This document shows, in pieces, positions 12,204 through 25,289 of a DNA stretch of 64,000 bases. The stretch covers positions 51,703,295-51,767,294 of the forward strand of contig NC_085861.1 of the NCBI RefSeq assembly GCF_034702125.1. The letters are read 5' to 3'. Source of the stretch: Engraulis encrasicolus (Eukaryota > Chordata > Actinopteri > Clupeiformes > Engraulidae). The position numbers and the translations under genes are program-made. The first letter of the stretch is position 1. Every line of letters starts with the position of its first letter. The notes below the pieces were generated by a model, which was not told the origin of the DNA, did not search any database, and was given only the letters and a program-made list of their open reading frames with translations.

Positions 12204-13035
12204 TATCACATCATATCATATCATATCATATCATATCATATCATATCAGGTCCACTGATGCCAAGCTGCTAAGGACCCCCACCCCCCCGCAGAAGAAGAT
12301 CGGCGACGCCGCGTTTGCCTGCTATGCGCCCAAGAGATGGAACACCCTCCCCATCGAGATCCGATCAGCCACCTCCGTCGACTCCTTTAAGAAGCAGCTG
12401 AAGACCCACCTCTTCATCCTTGCCAACTCCTAGCTGCCAAGACGTCATAGTGTCCCAGCCGCCGCAGCGCCCTTACTACTCGCAATCCAGCCCTGGCAGG
12501 GGGCTCCCCTAGGTGGCCGCTGGTCTCTGCCTGAGGTTTCTTCCTGACTACAGGGGGTCTTTTTTTCTCAGACCTCACTGAGCTTTTTTTCCCCCTCACA
12601 AACTATGAATCAAGCGAAAGGGAGTTTTTCCTCACCCCTGATGCCACCAGGGGCCGCACCTGAGCGCCCAATCTCTGTGTGACTATCTATGACTTATGAT
12701 AGGCCCAGCCACTATGGACCTTACACATCTAAGAATCCTGGTCCTAACCTACGTTGACCTTATGACTCTACATTCTCTGTCTATCTCTTCTTCCTCTGCC
12801 TTCCTGCTTTTTCTGCCTCTCCTCTATACCTCTCCATTTAAATCTATCTCTCCTCTCCTTTTAAATCTATCTCTAACAATGTTTTTTCCCATTTGTTAAG
12901 CACTTTGAGTTACATGCCTTGTATGACACAGTGCTATACAAATACAATTATTATTATTATTATTATTATATATCATATCATATCATATCATATCATATAT
13001 CATATCATATCATATCATATCATATCATATCATAT
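12204..13035. repeat. (TCATA)n pentanucleotide satellite split by a LINE
   Basis: TCATA units at 12204-12247 and about 12970-13035 flank an L2-like LINE tail. Confidence 0.9.
12249..12968 (+). mobile_element. 5'-truncated L2-like LINE 3' end
   Basis: 12250-12433 encodes the reverse-transcriptase C-terminus YAPKRWNTLPIEIRSATSVD then SFKKQLKTHLFILANS and stop, the WNxLPxxIR...FKxxLKTHLF signature. The 3' UTR contains GGGAGTTTTTCCTCACC and ends AAGCACTTTGAGT...GCTATACAAATACAATTATT, typical of fish L2. Confidence 0.85.
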
Positions 13036-13910
13036 ATTATCAAATATCATCATATGAATATCATCAGTTATATTACTTGACTACTCATTTTGCAGTGTTA
13101 ATTTTCTGATATGGTTAATATTTTTGTTTGGTTTAATTTGGATAGATTTCCTGTAAATAAACTCAGTTTTTTATCATCCTTTTAATATTTCCTCAAAAGC
13201 ACAATTATGGTCGATAAATCATGGAGCTCACATCTCCTTCATGAATAAAGAGGGCAGAATGATTTCCTGTTGTGATTAGTATGACCTTGAAATGTACAGA
13301 GTGCACTTAATGAAAAAGATTGGCCATGACACATAGCATGCAATGACTTATTCATGCTTTTTCAGACACCCTTGAGAAACAAAACGCTGGAGAAACTCAG
13401 GAGATTTCTTGTTTTGTTTTTTGTTTCCCCCTTAACTCCACAAACCTCCTCTCACCTCCCATCTCCACGGGACTCACGTTTGAAGCCAGCTGACAGACCA
13501 AGAGCCTGTGGGCTTACTCTTGAAAATCGCCTTCAAATCCCGAGCAGAGCAATTTGATCCTTGTCTGTGCGATGTTCACTCTATCAGTAAACAATTCTGG
13601 TCACCCGTTGCCTTTGATTGACTTTCCCTCTCTGACTGGAGGGTATTCAAAGGGTAGGGAGGCTCGGCTCGGCTGTGGAAGAGGAATGGGGTGTCTGTCT
13701 GTTAGTTAGGACTCTGGGTCTCCCTCTCCTCCACTCTGGCTTCATTACACAGGTCCTGATGGATGTCCCCTTTGAGGGCCTCCTTTGAGGCGCAGCAGGC
13801 CACTGTATACACTGGTAACTCCTACAGTACCATACCAAGCACTCTGACACTAGCTGTCTGACGATCAGATGATGTAATGAGTACTCTGAAGCAGGGTCTG
13901 GTACAGTAGG
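13036..13910. other. No feature recognised
   Basis: Unique-looking sequence with chance ORFs only. Confidence 0.4.
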
Positions 13911-14025
13911 GTGTGTGTGTGTGTGTTTGTGTTTGTGTTTGTGTGTGTTTGTGTGTGTGTGTGTGAGCGCGTGCGTGTGTGCGTGCGTGCGTGCATGCGT
14001 GCGTGCGTGCGTGTGTGCGTGTGTC
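13911..14025. repeat. GT / GTTT / GCGT compound microsatellite
   Basis: GT units with GTTT and GCGT variants. Confidence 0.95.
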
Positions 14026-14903
14026 ACATGCACATGTGTTGTTATGTTTGGATCACAACATATTCCATTTTCTTTTGTTACAAATATATTTATGTCAACA
14101 ATAACTTCAAAGTGGGGGCACACTATAAAGGGTGGAAAGACAACAGTTGTTTGTCTTTTTGCCTGCAAAGAAATAAAACAAATAAATTCAGATCCCATTC
14201 AATACAACACACATGATAAAACCATTGCATTCCAGCACTTATCTTTCCTTTTCAACAACCTGATCCCTGTCAAGGGAGGTTAGCCCAGACCCGCTTTACA
14301 CAGGCACAGACATTTTATGTAGACACATTCTTTTTTTGTCAATTTGGTTGGACTAAATAAAGTTTATGTGACAGGACGTTTGCTTTGGGTCATCATTGTC
14401 CCACAGCTGCTGGAGATGCAGAAAGAAATGTGGCAATTGTAGTGAATGCACTTTTTCCTAACACATTTCATTACATAAAAAGAAGGTTGATTTCCTGAAA
14501 TTTCTCAAACTCCAGTTGGGCAAGCTCTCAAATAAAAAAGAATGGCAAACCATGTCAGGGTCAGCCCATTTTTGACAATTTGGCTCCCTGACAAGTAACA
14601 ATAATTACAGACAGTCTAGATACAGTTAGCTACTGTATCTCATCCACGCTATTGGTCCTGTTGGGCCTGACCTTTTATATACCGGTGACAAGAGAGAGAA
14701 CGATGAAGGTCCCCATGTCACCACAGAAGAGGTATGAGACATCTGCACAAGCTTGGGGACAGACCAGATAATTGTGCTGTATCCAGAGGAGACGGAGCGG
14801 ATGATTTGTCTCCGTACACTGAGTGATGTTTTCCTGGGGATAGAGAGGAAAGGAGGGAAAGAAGCAAGTGATAGTCAAGGTCCACGTAACTGGAAAATTA
14901 GGA

Positions 14904-14907
<4 letters not shown>
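14026..14907. other. No feature recognised
   Basis: No gene or repeat family identified. Confidence 0.4.
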
Positions 14908-14987
<80 letters not shown>

Positions 14988-14993
14988 GAGAGA
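14908..14993. repeat. (GA)n microsatellite
   Basis: About 42 GA units, one GG interruption. Confidence 0.98.
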
Positions 14994-16197
14994 AATGTCA
15001 GCACCTGCACATTTGTGGGGGAGATATCGATTAGGGAAGTTCCCTCAAACCTGAATGTGGCAGTTGAGGAAGAAAAAGACTCAGTGGGATATACTATAAA
15101 CACTGACAGCAGTATGGGCACAGCTCAGAGAAGTCTACTGCATTACACGCTTATTCATTCTTTTTTTTACCTTTCCAGTAACTCATTAATGCACCATCAG
15201 CCCATCATTGGAACACTATGATTGTCACTGGAAAAAAAACTTTGCACAGGGCTTTTAGTTATACATACTTGCTCATTGTCATTGTGGTAACAGCTAACTT
15301 ATAACCGGGTCTGTGTCTTACTGGGCCAAGCTGACACTTGTAGCCTGTAGCAGTGTGATCTGCGATGTACAATATCGATCCCATGCAGAGGGTATGTTTC
15401 ACAAGCACCACCACATGCATCCTTTCTGTTCCCTTCTGTATATCTTTCCTCTGCATTGTCTGCATTGAAATAGCCTTTGAAGCTCACAGAATGTATGGTT
15501 ACCCCTGACGAAGGAGAGAACTCTCTGATGGTTTTGTTTTGCCATGTACAAACTAGCCTCATGTGATTCATCCATAATTCATCAAAAAAGATTTCCAATA
15601 CTACTAGTGCTTAGCACAGCTTGACCAGTACAGACCGACTCGTCTCTCAGCAGAAAAGCGCCATACTTCAGAGCAGGATGTGAGGAGCGAGGAGGAAGAT
15701 TTGCTCATGATAGAACCTATTCATGGGGAGGACTGTCAAGATGGCCTGATGAGTACTTCAGGTTTAGCATGACATGGCAGAACTATCCTTAGCCGTGATG
15801 GGATGGATGTTGGTGACTTACAGCCCAGCCGTTTCCGATTTATGTCTGCTACAAAAGCATCAAGGCTTGCTTGCCCAGGCATAACTGTGTGTCTTTGCAA
15901 GTTTTTCCTCACACACATACACACATGTTAATATTGCATGCCTTAATGAGTGCATGATTCTCTCTTTGAAGAACAGAAAAAGCTACAGAGAGAAGAGGAG
16001 CGCATGGCAACAAATTGAATCGTTGGGAATATGGGAGCCACCAGTGGAACATAATACAGAAAACTCCCTCTTACGGGAGAGGAGTGAGGCAATGATGAAA
16101 GCCTTGCCCGTGCGTGAATCTCCAACTCACTCCAACACCCACCATCTCTGGAGGCATGTAATAATGCTGTGCCCATACCCCCTTGTGTCTACAAAAC
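14994..16197. other. No feature recognised
   Basis: Chance ORFs only. Confidence 0.4.
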
Positions 16198-16325
16198 TGG
16201 GGTGCATTTCTGGAAAGCGTAGTTGCTAACTATGTTAGCTACTTTGTTGGTTGCAATGCAATTTCCCATTGGCAACTATCAAAGTTGCTAACTGCTAACA
16301 ACTACGCATTCCAGAAATGCACCCC
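16198..16325. mobile_element. Palindromic MITE, copy 1
   Basis: GGGGTGCATTTCTGGAA...GTAGTTGCTAAC... folds onto ...GCTAACAACTACG(C)ATTCCAGAAATGCACCCC. Shares GGTTGCAATGCAATTTCCCA with the copy at 46574-46702. Confidence 0.8.
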
Positions 16326-17014
16326 TGCTCTGCATTCATCCACCCACCCACCAAACACCTCCGCACCCCTGTGGATGACTCGGTTGGAGGAAAAGCTGTG
16401 CAGTATAGTATTGGCCACCTCTTGCACTCCGGGGGTGAAAGAGTAGGAGGTGTCAGCTGCATGCAGACTGTGAGACGTCTCTCTCTGCCCTTCTGGGAAA
16501 GAAAATGATATTGACACATTCCACAACGTGTTTAAATAGTCCTACTCAAATTTATTCCAATGACAAGAGTTCAAGTTCCTAGTGCATAAATGCATAATCT
16601 TATCAAAGCACAGCAAAGATGACACATCTAAATCTAAATATCTAAATCTAAATCATATCTCATATGTATATTCTTATGAGGAAACTATGCACTGATGGTG
16701 GATGAAATGCATCTGCAGTGGACACATTTAAGTTGATGATTACTTTTACTCACAGTCAGAGTTGTCTTTCATATGTTCCTGTAAGGAGATACAGGAGATG
16801 TCAATAAGTTTTGACAATATAAGTCAATGAAACACTTCTTCTTCTACCCCTCTATATGGGCTCCAGATTCAGTATCTGTATTCACTAAGCAGGATGAGTG
16901 GAAGTATAGCTCTGACAGCTGTGATATATGTGAAATGATCCTAGCCGCCTGCAACACACACACAGCTGGGTGGAGGTGGACAGGTGAGAAGTCTAAATAG
17001 CGGCACCTGGAAAT

Positions 17015-17266
<252 letters not shown>

Positions 17267-19028
17267 GCGCATGTGCAATCACTCTATCCCTCTGCCAGCT
17301 TTTCCACTCCAAAAGTGTCCAAAAGAGATCACATTTTAATTCAACGCACACTGGAGTGGCATCCGGCTCTGTGAAGAGTGGCACTGCATGGTGAGAGTGG
17401 CTGGCGCAGGCAGGCAGACAGACAGACAGAGCAGCTGGGGAGGGAAGAGAGAAGAGAGAGGGATGTTTCGTGAGGGAGCGAGCGAGCATCTCAGGAGAGC
17501 CAAAGGGTGGGCTGCCTGCTCGACAAGAGCAATAGTTGGGGCCTGGCAGGTTTTTCCTGAGGCACTGAGTTGTCATGTGGCAAAGCACGGCTCGCCTGAA
17601 TCTGGTTTATGAGCTGGGCATTGAATACAGCCTGCTTCAGCACCACGGACAGCAACAATTACACACGCCACACCCATGAGATATACACAATAAATCATTA
17701 AACGATTACTTATTATGACACACGTTTATTATTAATATGCCTCTGCCTGAAAGCCCCGCAGGCATCACTGTTCTCCAGTTGTCTGGCTGTACCTGAGTCT
17801 GTAAGTCTGTGCCAAAGGTTTGTGTTTTTTACTGTTCCATTCCACTAAACAGCCTTTGGACGTTTTTATAAATGTTATAACAACATTTACATTAATTACT
17901 GAAATGACCTGTATTACTGTGAAGGTAGAGCCAGTTGATCTGAGGTACAGTATGTGTATGTGGCCAAAAACAGAAAGACAAGCGGTGGACCAAAATCTTG
18001 ATAAAGGTCAGTACACTGGTCCTGGCCTGATAATCTGGCATACAGAGCATCTTCCCAGTGGGCTGACAGTCCTCAGGGTCTGCAAACAATGCTGCAGTTT
18101 AGAGGGAGCAGCCCATTAGTCCATCTTCTGTAAAGAGTGTTTGAGTGTTGTGATGGACTGGTCTAAGCCTAAAATGCCCAGGCAGTTTTATGGTCCAAGA
18201 CCAGTCCTCCAGTACTGATAGATGCTCCCATATGTGCACGATGGTTCAGACATGTTCTCCTTCATCAAAGTGCTACGTATATTCAACATGACCCATTGAT
18301 GAAGTGTATTGTAGATTGCAGCTTCTTACTTCAGGTTGCCTGTCGTAGACTCTAACTGAGGAAAATTGGTGTGTCATCAAGATCAAAAGGCCTCAGCTGC
18401 TGCAGTCTGTTTGACAGCAGTTCTTAGTTCAATATGTAGAGAGTTGAAATGAGCACTCGTGGTGTTAAAAATGGTAAAATGGTGTTGGTCCCACTCTCTA
18501 AGTGTTGAATGAACACTGCACCATTAGCTGTGCGATCCACAGGCCACAGAACAGAGCATCTCTCCACGCCCATGATATCAAGGCTGGCTGCTTTGCCCTG
18601 TCCAGTAACCTCAATTTCCTCTTTGAATAGTGGCTGAGACACACGAGCTGTAATGTGCTTTTGTTGTCTTTCGAAAGAAGACTGTGCCACTTCAAGCATT
18701 ACTCGAGTCAATTATCATAGTGCAGCCCATCCACAAACGAGCCCATTTCACTTTTTTTCCTCAGATTTTTTTTTTCAGTGGAACTCCCCACAGTCACAGC
18801 TCTTAATTGGTTATGTAACTGAGGAGCAGAGTATATGGACTCTTCCAGGAATTGGATGTCACTGTGTAGGAAACACTTTCACTGGAGAGGTTAGTTGTTA
18901 CTCAATAGTCCTCTGTTGCCACAGAATGATTTATCATCATTTCTCACGTGATTCCGTATTGAGAGACGATTAAACCTGTACCTGGTAGAGTGAATATTCC
19001 GCATTTACTCATTAATAAGAGGCCTCAT
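17267..19028. other. No feature recognised
   Basis: No coding signal or repeat family identified. Confidence 0.4.
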
Positions 19029-19042
19029 TTGTCTGATTGTCT

Positions 19043-19195
19043 TTTAAAAAACATTTTTGGGGCATTTTGCCTTTATGTTGAGACAGGACAGTGAAGAGAT
19101 GACAGGAAGGGAAGGCATAAGACCCGGGCTGAATCGAACCTCGGTCAGCTGCATAGCAGACGAGTACCCTACAGTTAGCGCCACGGTAGGGCATG
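19043..19195 (-). mobile_element. tRNA-derived SINE with perfect 14-bp target duplication
   Basis: TTGTCTGATTGTCT at 19029-19042 and 19196-19209. The minus strand has CTACCGTGGCGCTAACTGTA (A-box-like) and GGTTCGATTCAGCCC (B box), then the poly-A-type end next to 19043. Confidence 0.88.
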
Positions 19196-19584
19196 TTGTC
19201 TGATTGTCTGTATGGTCAAGCACACCTCAAATTCTATAAATCTATCTCTTATCTATTTAAAAATGACCTCAATTCCGATGCCTGAAGCAGATTGTTGGGT
19301 TACATACGTGCATTAAGAGTGATCTTAATTTGAGTCAGTCAAATTACACATTTGGGGAGAACAAAGAAACCTTTAATACCATTTCTGTAGTAAATATATT
19401 TATAGCTACGTACATGGAAACATGTTTTTTTTCCCTCCATTCCTCCCCAAATGATAATGCATCATCACCTCAAACTCTACTCTGTTCCTATCAGTTCATA
19501 GAGTGTCTAGGTGAGGTTCCTCTTGGTACCCTGGCCACAATGACCACCCAAATTGTTCTGCCCTGCCCCACGCCACACACTAGC

Positions 19585-19728
19585 CCTCTCCTCTCCTCTC
19601 CTCTTTCCTCCCCTCTCCTCTCCTCTCCTCTCCTCTCCTCTCCTCTCCTTTTAAACTTCTCCTCTCCTCACCTCTCCTCTCCTCACCTCTCCTCTCCTCT
19701 CCTCTCCTCTTTCCTCCCCTCTCCTCTC
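19585..19728. repeat. (CTCTC)n / CCTCT satellite
   Basis: Pentanucleotide pyrimidine array with a short non-repeat break near 19650. Confidence 0.95.
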
Positions 19729-20319
19729 CTCCTATTGTGTGAGTCGAATATGACACTCATCAAACATTGAACACTCATAGAGTTGTTTGCACTCTTTAAG
19801 CATTGAATTAGCACTGCTTCATTTCCTGTGTAGAGTGTCTGGGGGAGGTTCTGGGTCCCTGACCGCCCTGACCGCCCAAATTGTCCAGGCTCCCTCTGAC
19901 TGTCACATTCTCAAAGCATGCCAATGCTACCCATGATGGGAACAACAGCGCTGTGGAAAAAAGGGCCACAGTCTGCCTGACTCAGGCTCTCCAGATAATT
20001 GCAACACTCATAATCCTGCACTCTGTACCCACTCCAAAAGATGGGCCCCGCCACAGAATCATTTATTGAATAATGTTTTTTTTTTTTCTCCTCCTCCTCG
20101 TCCAATGTGCATGCAGCAGGGATGGGATTGTTGTTCCTCATGTGATTTCATCTAATCATTTTAATATGATTGCACAATAAGAATGAACCCCAGCCTTGTT
20201 TAGGTATCATGTGGGCGGCTGGCCCTCATGTGAGTGGGGTGGGTGGCAACTGAAGGGAGCGTTCCAAAATCTTACCGCAGTTGGGAAACTATCTTATGTT
20301 GACCATAAGAATGATTTCT

Positions 20320-20660
20320 TATAAAACAAAAAGTGTATGGGATTGTCCAACATGTTTTGGTATCTAGAAGCATCAGGAAGCCAACATTATTTTGGACAAT
20401 TCCAGGCTCCCAACGCTGTGGGAACAGTTTGGGGTGTGCGTCCTTCCTCTTCCTCTTAAATACATGGATTACAGAGTATGGTATGGATGAACTTGACTAG
20501 CCGGCACAAAGCCCTAACCTGAAACCAATAGAACACCTTTAGGATGAATTAGAGCGGAGACTGAGAGCCTGGCTTTCTGAACCAACACTGGTGTATGACA
20601 TCACCAATACGCTTGAAGAATGTGCAAAGAGTCCAAACACTCCTTAACCTCATAATTTAT
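20320..20660 (+). pseudogene. Decayed Tc1-like transposase fragment
   Basis: Frames read (with stops) FQAPNAVGTVWGV and then LKPIEHL*DELERRLRAW, matching the DLNPIEHLWDELERRLRA block of fish Tc1 transposases; followed by LEECAKSPNTP-like sequence. Inactive. Confidence 0.7.
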
Positions 20661-21551
20661 GTAGAGCTACTCCTATATAAATTCATTGGGGTCATAAATT
20701 ACCCCACTTGATCATACTAGTCGCTAAAACAGCCTGGTCACTTGATGGTTAAAACATGACTCCATGCTACATTTCTGACCCTTACTGTATGGATTACAAT
20801 ACACTGTCACAATCTCCTTAAGACTGGGGACATGAAATGCAACTAAATTCTCCCATTTCTGAGCTTTCTGTTAGTCATGGCATTCGCTGCATACGTTTAT
20901 AGGAAAAGGAAGAAGCCTTTTTAATTCTTCCCATCCATCTACAGCCCTTTTTAGAGGGCAGTGCATATTTAGACACATTATTTTACGCTTGTGTCAGAGA
21001 CGTGTTTCAAGCCAATGCTGTCTCCAAGTCAGCTGAATGAATATTTCACCACCAAGGAAACAACAGCCTCAAGACCTTTTCCTTTTCAATAAATGTGTTT
21101 GTTGTTGTGTGTGCTTTCCTTTAATTCAATTGTTGCGATATTTCACATGCTGTCAACAAAAATGTTATGACCAAAGGATGCTTCGTTGTATCGTAGATGA
21201 AAGTAGACAGTTTGCATGAAATTGAATACTTTAGCCATCAAGATATGTCTCATCCATGTGTGTACATATCGCTCAAATTATTTCAACATTTGATCTCTTT
21301 GTGTGCTCAAGAATGATAGTTTTGAATAAGCTCAAAAAATTATCGTATCAACTATGTGAGATTTACATTTCTGAGGTCGGTCAACATGTTCAGCATACGG
21401 TAGGCTATATTCCATGTTTCCTATAGGCCTGCTATTGCTTTTGGAAACACACAATTTATGACAGCATCTGAATTATTCAAAAGTACATATTCCTCTGAAG
21501 CGGGGCAAGAAAACCCAGTTGATCCAACACATGTGTTAATGAATTACACCT
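20661..21551. other. No feature recognised
   Basis: Unique-looking sequence. Confidence 0.4.
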
Positions 21552-21584
21552 TGTGTGTGTGTGTGTGTGTGCGTGCATGCGTGC

Positions 21585-21632
<48 letters not shown>

Positions 21633-21642
21633 TTATGCAATT

Positions 21643-21711
<69 letters not shown>

Positions 21712-21740
21712 GTGCGTGCGTGCGTGCGTGCGTGCGTGCC
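21552..21740. repeat. GT / GCGT microsatellite pair
   Basis: Two GT arrays separated by ATATTTATGCAATTTGTA, ending in GCGT units. Confidence 0.97.
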
Positions 21741-22034
21741 CACTGAGAGAGTGTAGATTATGGTAAGTGTGGTGGTGGTTCTCCAGTTGAAGTGTTCATG
21801 TGTGTACCTACCTGTACAGTGGGCTGGAGAGGCTGTAATGAGAGTGGTGGTGGGCTTTTGTCTTCCATAGCTCTAGTGTCCACTAACACAGAACGGTCGG
21901 GGACAACAAATGAAACAGTGTGTGTCCACACACAGATCCTCCTCCTCATCTCACACACACAGAGTACAATGCTTTTTTTTTTTTTTTTTAAGGAGGGGGC
22001 AGTCTGTATGCTTGCATGATGTACATATTGATAG

Positions 22035-22198
22035 TACTCAAAGTAGCATCACTGTGCACAACCACTGTCCAGGTGCTGGTGATGTGCAGTAAAAGTAATC
22101 CATGTACCTGATGAAGCAACAGCGAAACGCATTGTTCAACAAATAAAACTACCAGCAAAGAATACCAGTGTGTGGTGATTCATCCTTCCTTTACTTGG
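22035..22198 (+). mobile_element. Small retroposon-like insertion with hammerhead-like core (copy A)
   Basis: Contains CCTGATGAAGC-loop-GCGAAACG (22107-22129), an AATAAA-containing stretch, then CAGTGTGTGG...CTTTACTTGGTA. The same order occurs at 54738-54829. Flanks GTACATATTGATAG and GTACATAGCAATAG may be a worn target duplication (11 of 14). Confidence 0.45.
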
Positions 22199-22357
22199 TA
22201 CATAGCAATAGGCTTACATGCACCGCACGGCAAGCAAAGCCTATAGTATAGAATATAACTTCAAAACGTCAATGCAACTTGCATCTTAATCTTTTTCGAT
22301 GTTATTGCACTTTTTACAACCCTCATTCATGCTAATGTAACACATGTAACAAAGTAT

Positions 22358-22525
22358 AATCCAAAGTGACTTGCAGTCAGAGTATGGGTTACAGTGTCCA
22401 GAGCAATGTGGGGTTAGGTGCCTTGCTCAGGTGCACTTCAGATAATAACTTCCAGTTAGGGTGGGATTTGAACCAGCAACCCTCTCTAATAGACCAACGT
22501 CCTAACCATTAGACCACAGGTGTCC
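22358..22525 (-). mobile_element. tRNA-derived SINE (second family)
   Basis: The minus strand begins TGGTCTAATGGTTAGGACGT (A-box-like) and GGTTGCTGGTTCAAATCCCA (B box), then TGCACCTGAGCAAGGCACCT. Same body as 43650-43806. Confidence 0.75.
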
Positions 22526-23097
22526 GTTTCATGCAACCCTATGATACAGTTGAAATTTTCTAGAGCATTTTATGATGGACATATACACTCATGACAAGGA
22601 ACATAAAATCGCAACCTCTGAAGCATAGAGCAAGGTAAACCAAGATGAAAAAGTAACATTCAAATCATTGATCCGTTTGTAATTTAGGTCTAAATTTCAC
22701 AATAACTTCTCTATTAGTAATAATATGTTGAGGAGACACTTAGGAAATCAGACCGCTAATGAATTCCGAAGATGCGCAAATTCCCCAAACACACCTCACC
22801 TCACTTCATCTTCAAGTCCTCATTTCCGCATCATGTCTTTTAGCTGATACGGACACCAACTTGAGTGGTGCTGCCGGGGTTGTGACTCTATCGAAATGCA
22901 ATTTAGTGCCAATCGCTTTCATCTTGAGCACATGGTAATTAGTCGCAGCACATGGTGATTTAGTTTGACACATAGTAATTAGGCTGAAACCGATGTACCT
23001 ACCACATTTTCACATTTACACATCAGTGCTGCTCCGTTATATGGTCACTGTCACCAAGCTTCGTATCACTGGTGGAGTCCAGCTCATGACATGACAG

Positions 23098-23300
23098 TAT
23101 GCTTTTATTCAAAACTACTTACAGTTATTGCAGGATATTGGTTACAATGATTGTACTGTATGGTATCAATGTTAGGTGACTTGATCAAGGGCACATCAGA
23201 TGAACACATTCTTTCCTACTGGTAAGGGTAGGGTTCAAACCTACAACCCTTCAATCTAAAGGTCAACTCCCCAATCCAAGCAGCTAATAATCGACACCCT
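23098..23300 (-). mobile_element. tRNA-derived SINE (second family), diverged
   Basis: The minus strand has GGTTGTAGGTTTGAACCC and TGCCCTTGATCAAGTCACCT, a weaker match to the 22358 copy. Confidence 0.55.
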
Positions 23301-23666
23301 AACAATCATCATCATAAAAGCTTCAGGTTGTTAGAGTCTGTGTAATGATTTTCCACTTTTCCACCGCTGGTGTGCATGTATCCAATAGTCACCATGTTGG
23401 ACGGGGTCATAAACACCATGCCACCTGTAGCAACAGACCGAGGAAGGTCACAGATTATTATTCCGTGCCTGTCGCTCACACTCTCAGCCTCCCTGTCCTC
23501 TACGTCTTCATCACGCGTCATCTCTGAGGGGCTCTTTGGCAGTCAGGAGCCTGCCGCTGGCGGTAGCAAGGGTGGCCTCTGACCGGACGCTAATCCCCTG
23601 CTGATGAGGGTCTTCCACAGGTACGGACTAAAGGCCTCCTCCACCTACGTGAGGGGGGGAAGTTAA

Positions 23667-23909
23667 TGAAGAGTTCAGATGCAAAGCCCTTCCACGTACC
23701 TTTTCCAGAAAGCTTTAGGGGTTCATTTTCAAATAATAGTAATCTCCATAAAAAAAATTAATTTAAATATTTAATGTTATGTGTATTGTCAAATATCACA
23801 ATTCAAGCCACCTTAACAATTAAGGTTCACATAGACTACTATAAACATGCAGCTCATCATCAGAAACACATTGACTGGGCTTTGCATCTGAAGTCTTCTG
23901 AACACTTCA
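23667..23909. mobile_element. Foldback MITE (TGAAGAGTTCAGATGCAAA family, copy 2)
   Basis: TGAAGAGTTCAGATGCAAAG followed by CCC, inverted near 23878-23909. Diverged relative of 11824-12060. Confidence 0.7.
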
Positions 23910-24993
23910 TGTGCTCTCTGACTCTCCACTCACCTCACGTTAGCACTTCAAGAGCGCACAAGATCCCCCCTCTTCAAAGCTGCTGACATCACCCTGAGGC
24001 CCTGTGTTTTCCTGAAGTTACACAAAGGGAGAAGAAGACCACTTGGGGATTACCTAAGTCATTTACCTTGGTGTGAACTTCCAACCACCTGGGGATGACG
24101 CCCGCCTCGTTCCTCTCTTCATCCCAAGTCACTGGTTGATTAGATAGTTTATCATAGCTGCTGCACAACCTTGTTAGCCCAAAGAATATACTCTCGAAAA
24201 TTGGACAGATTTTCCATCCTGATGTCAGATGGGGATTTTTTTTTTAGTCTCAAAATGATGGCATGGCATGGCATGACTATGTTGGCATGGCATGACTATG
24301 TTGGCATGACGTATGACACATGTGATGTCATCTGTTCTTGGACGACTAGGATAAGAGTGCCTGATGTAAGAGGTGATAATGTCGACAAATCCTTCAGATT
24401 TGTTTTTAATGTATCCTTTATTTTTCCAGGGTGGAGACAGTTGTCTATTTTATTTGTCTAAGTCTCTTCACATATACTCATAGCAAAAACCTTACAGAAT
24501 ACAAAATTTGATATGTGGGGGAAAAAAAGAAATAAACACTTTAATAGTGTGTCATATAGTAAGTAAGCACTCATACGCATTCCATGTTGCATTGCATGGA
24601 GGGAACATGCGTGCCTTGCTCATATGTGAGGAAGATAAGGAATGGACCACTATTATATAGGCCTACTGTACTAGATCTTCTTCATATGGACTGTGTCAGG
24701 TTCACTGCTGGACCACATCTTGACAGAAAGTGAAAACCCAGGACAGTTGGAATGCAGTGGAGTGAAACTGGAATAAATAAGGACCCCCCCCACCCCAACA
24801 TTTTTCACACATTGAGTGTATCACAGCTGTCTGAAGTTGTACACTAATTGGTTTCCGGATTATTTGATGCAGACTAGACTAGTACTAATTGCATTCAAAT
24901 GAAGTAAACCACTTCAAATCTTGAAAATTGAAAGCCTAAAAGCCTCAGCCCGAGCCTCTGTGTTTATTTAAGACGCTGGGGACCTGAGGTCAA
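23910..24993. other. No gene; short 22-bp tandem repeat at 24256-24308
   Basis: GGCATGGCATGACTATGTT is repeated twice, with a partial third unit. Rest unrecognised. Confidence 0.5.
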
Positions 24994-25075
24994 AATATAA
25001 TATAATATAATATAATATAATATAATATAATATAATATAATATAATATAATATAATATAATATAATATAATATAA
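24994..25075. repeat. (TATAA)16 satellite
   Basis: Pure pentanucleotide array about 300 bp upstream of the cck promoter. Confidence 0.98.
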
Positions 25076-25289
25076 GAGTATTATTTACAACATCATGCAA
25101 GTCTCTGGAAATAGCCTCTGTGCTTAAGGAAGTGACATGACAGTCTTGATGTGTCCAAATATGGAGGTACGTAGGTCTGACATTAGTTAGGTCAATGAAG
25201 TATTTGTGCATATACGTGTAAGCATGAGTGTGTGTGTGCCTGTGTGTGTTGCCGTGCATGTTTTTCTGTGTGTGCATGCATGTAGAAGC

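Noticed and set aside
12414..12599. Arg-rich minus-strand ORF
   Set aside because: Antisense of the L2-like LINE 3' UTR.
22100..22205. A 6-bp stem I (ATGTAC/GTACAT) enclosing the hammerhead-like core of copy A
   Set aside because: The base before the 3' strand would be G, which is not a permitted cleavage-site nucleotide, and GTACAT may belong to the target duplication; not claimed as stem I.
23312..23582. Overlapping 60-70-codon ORFs near 23.4 kb
   Set aside because: No recognisable domain, no splice structure, and both strands open equally.
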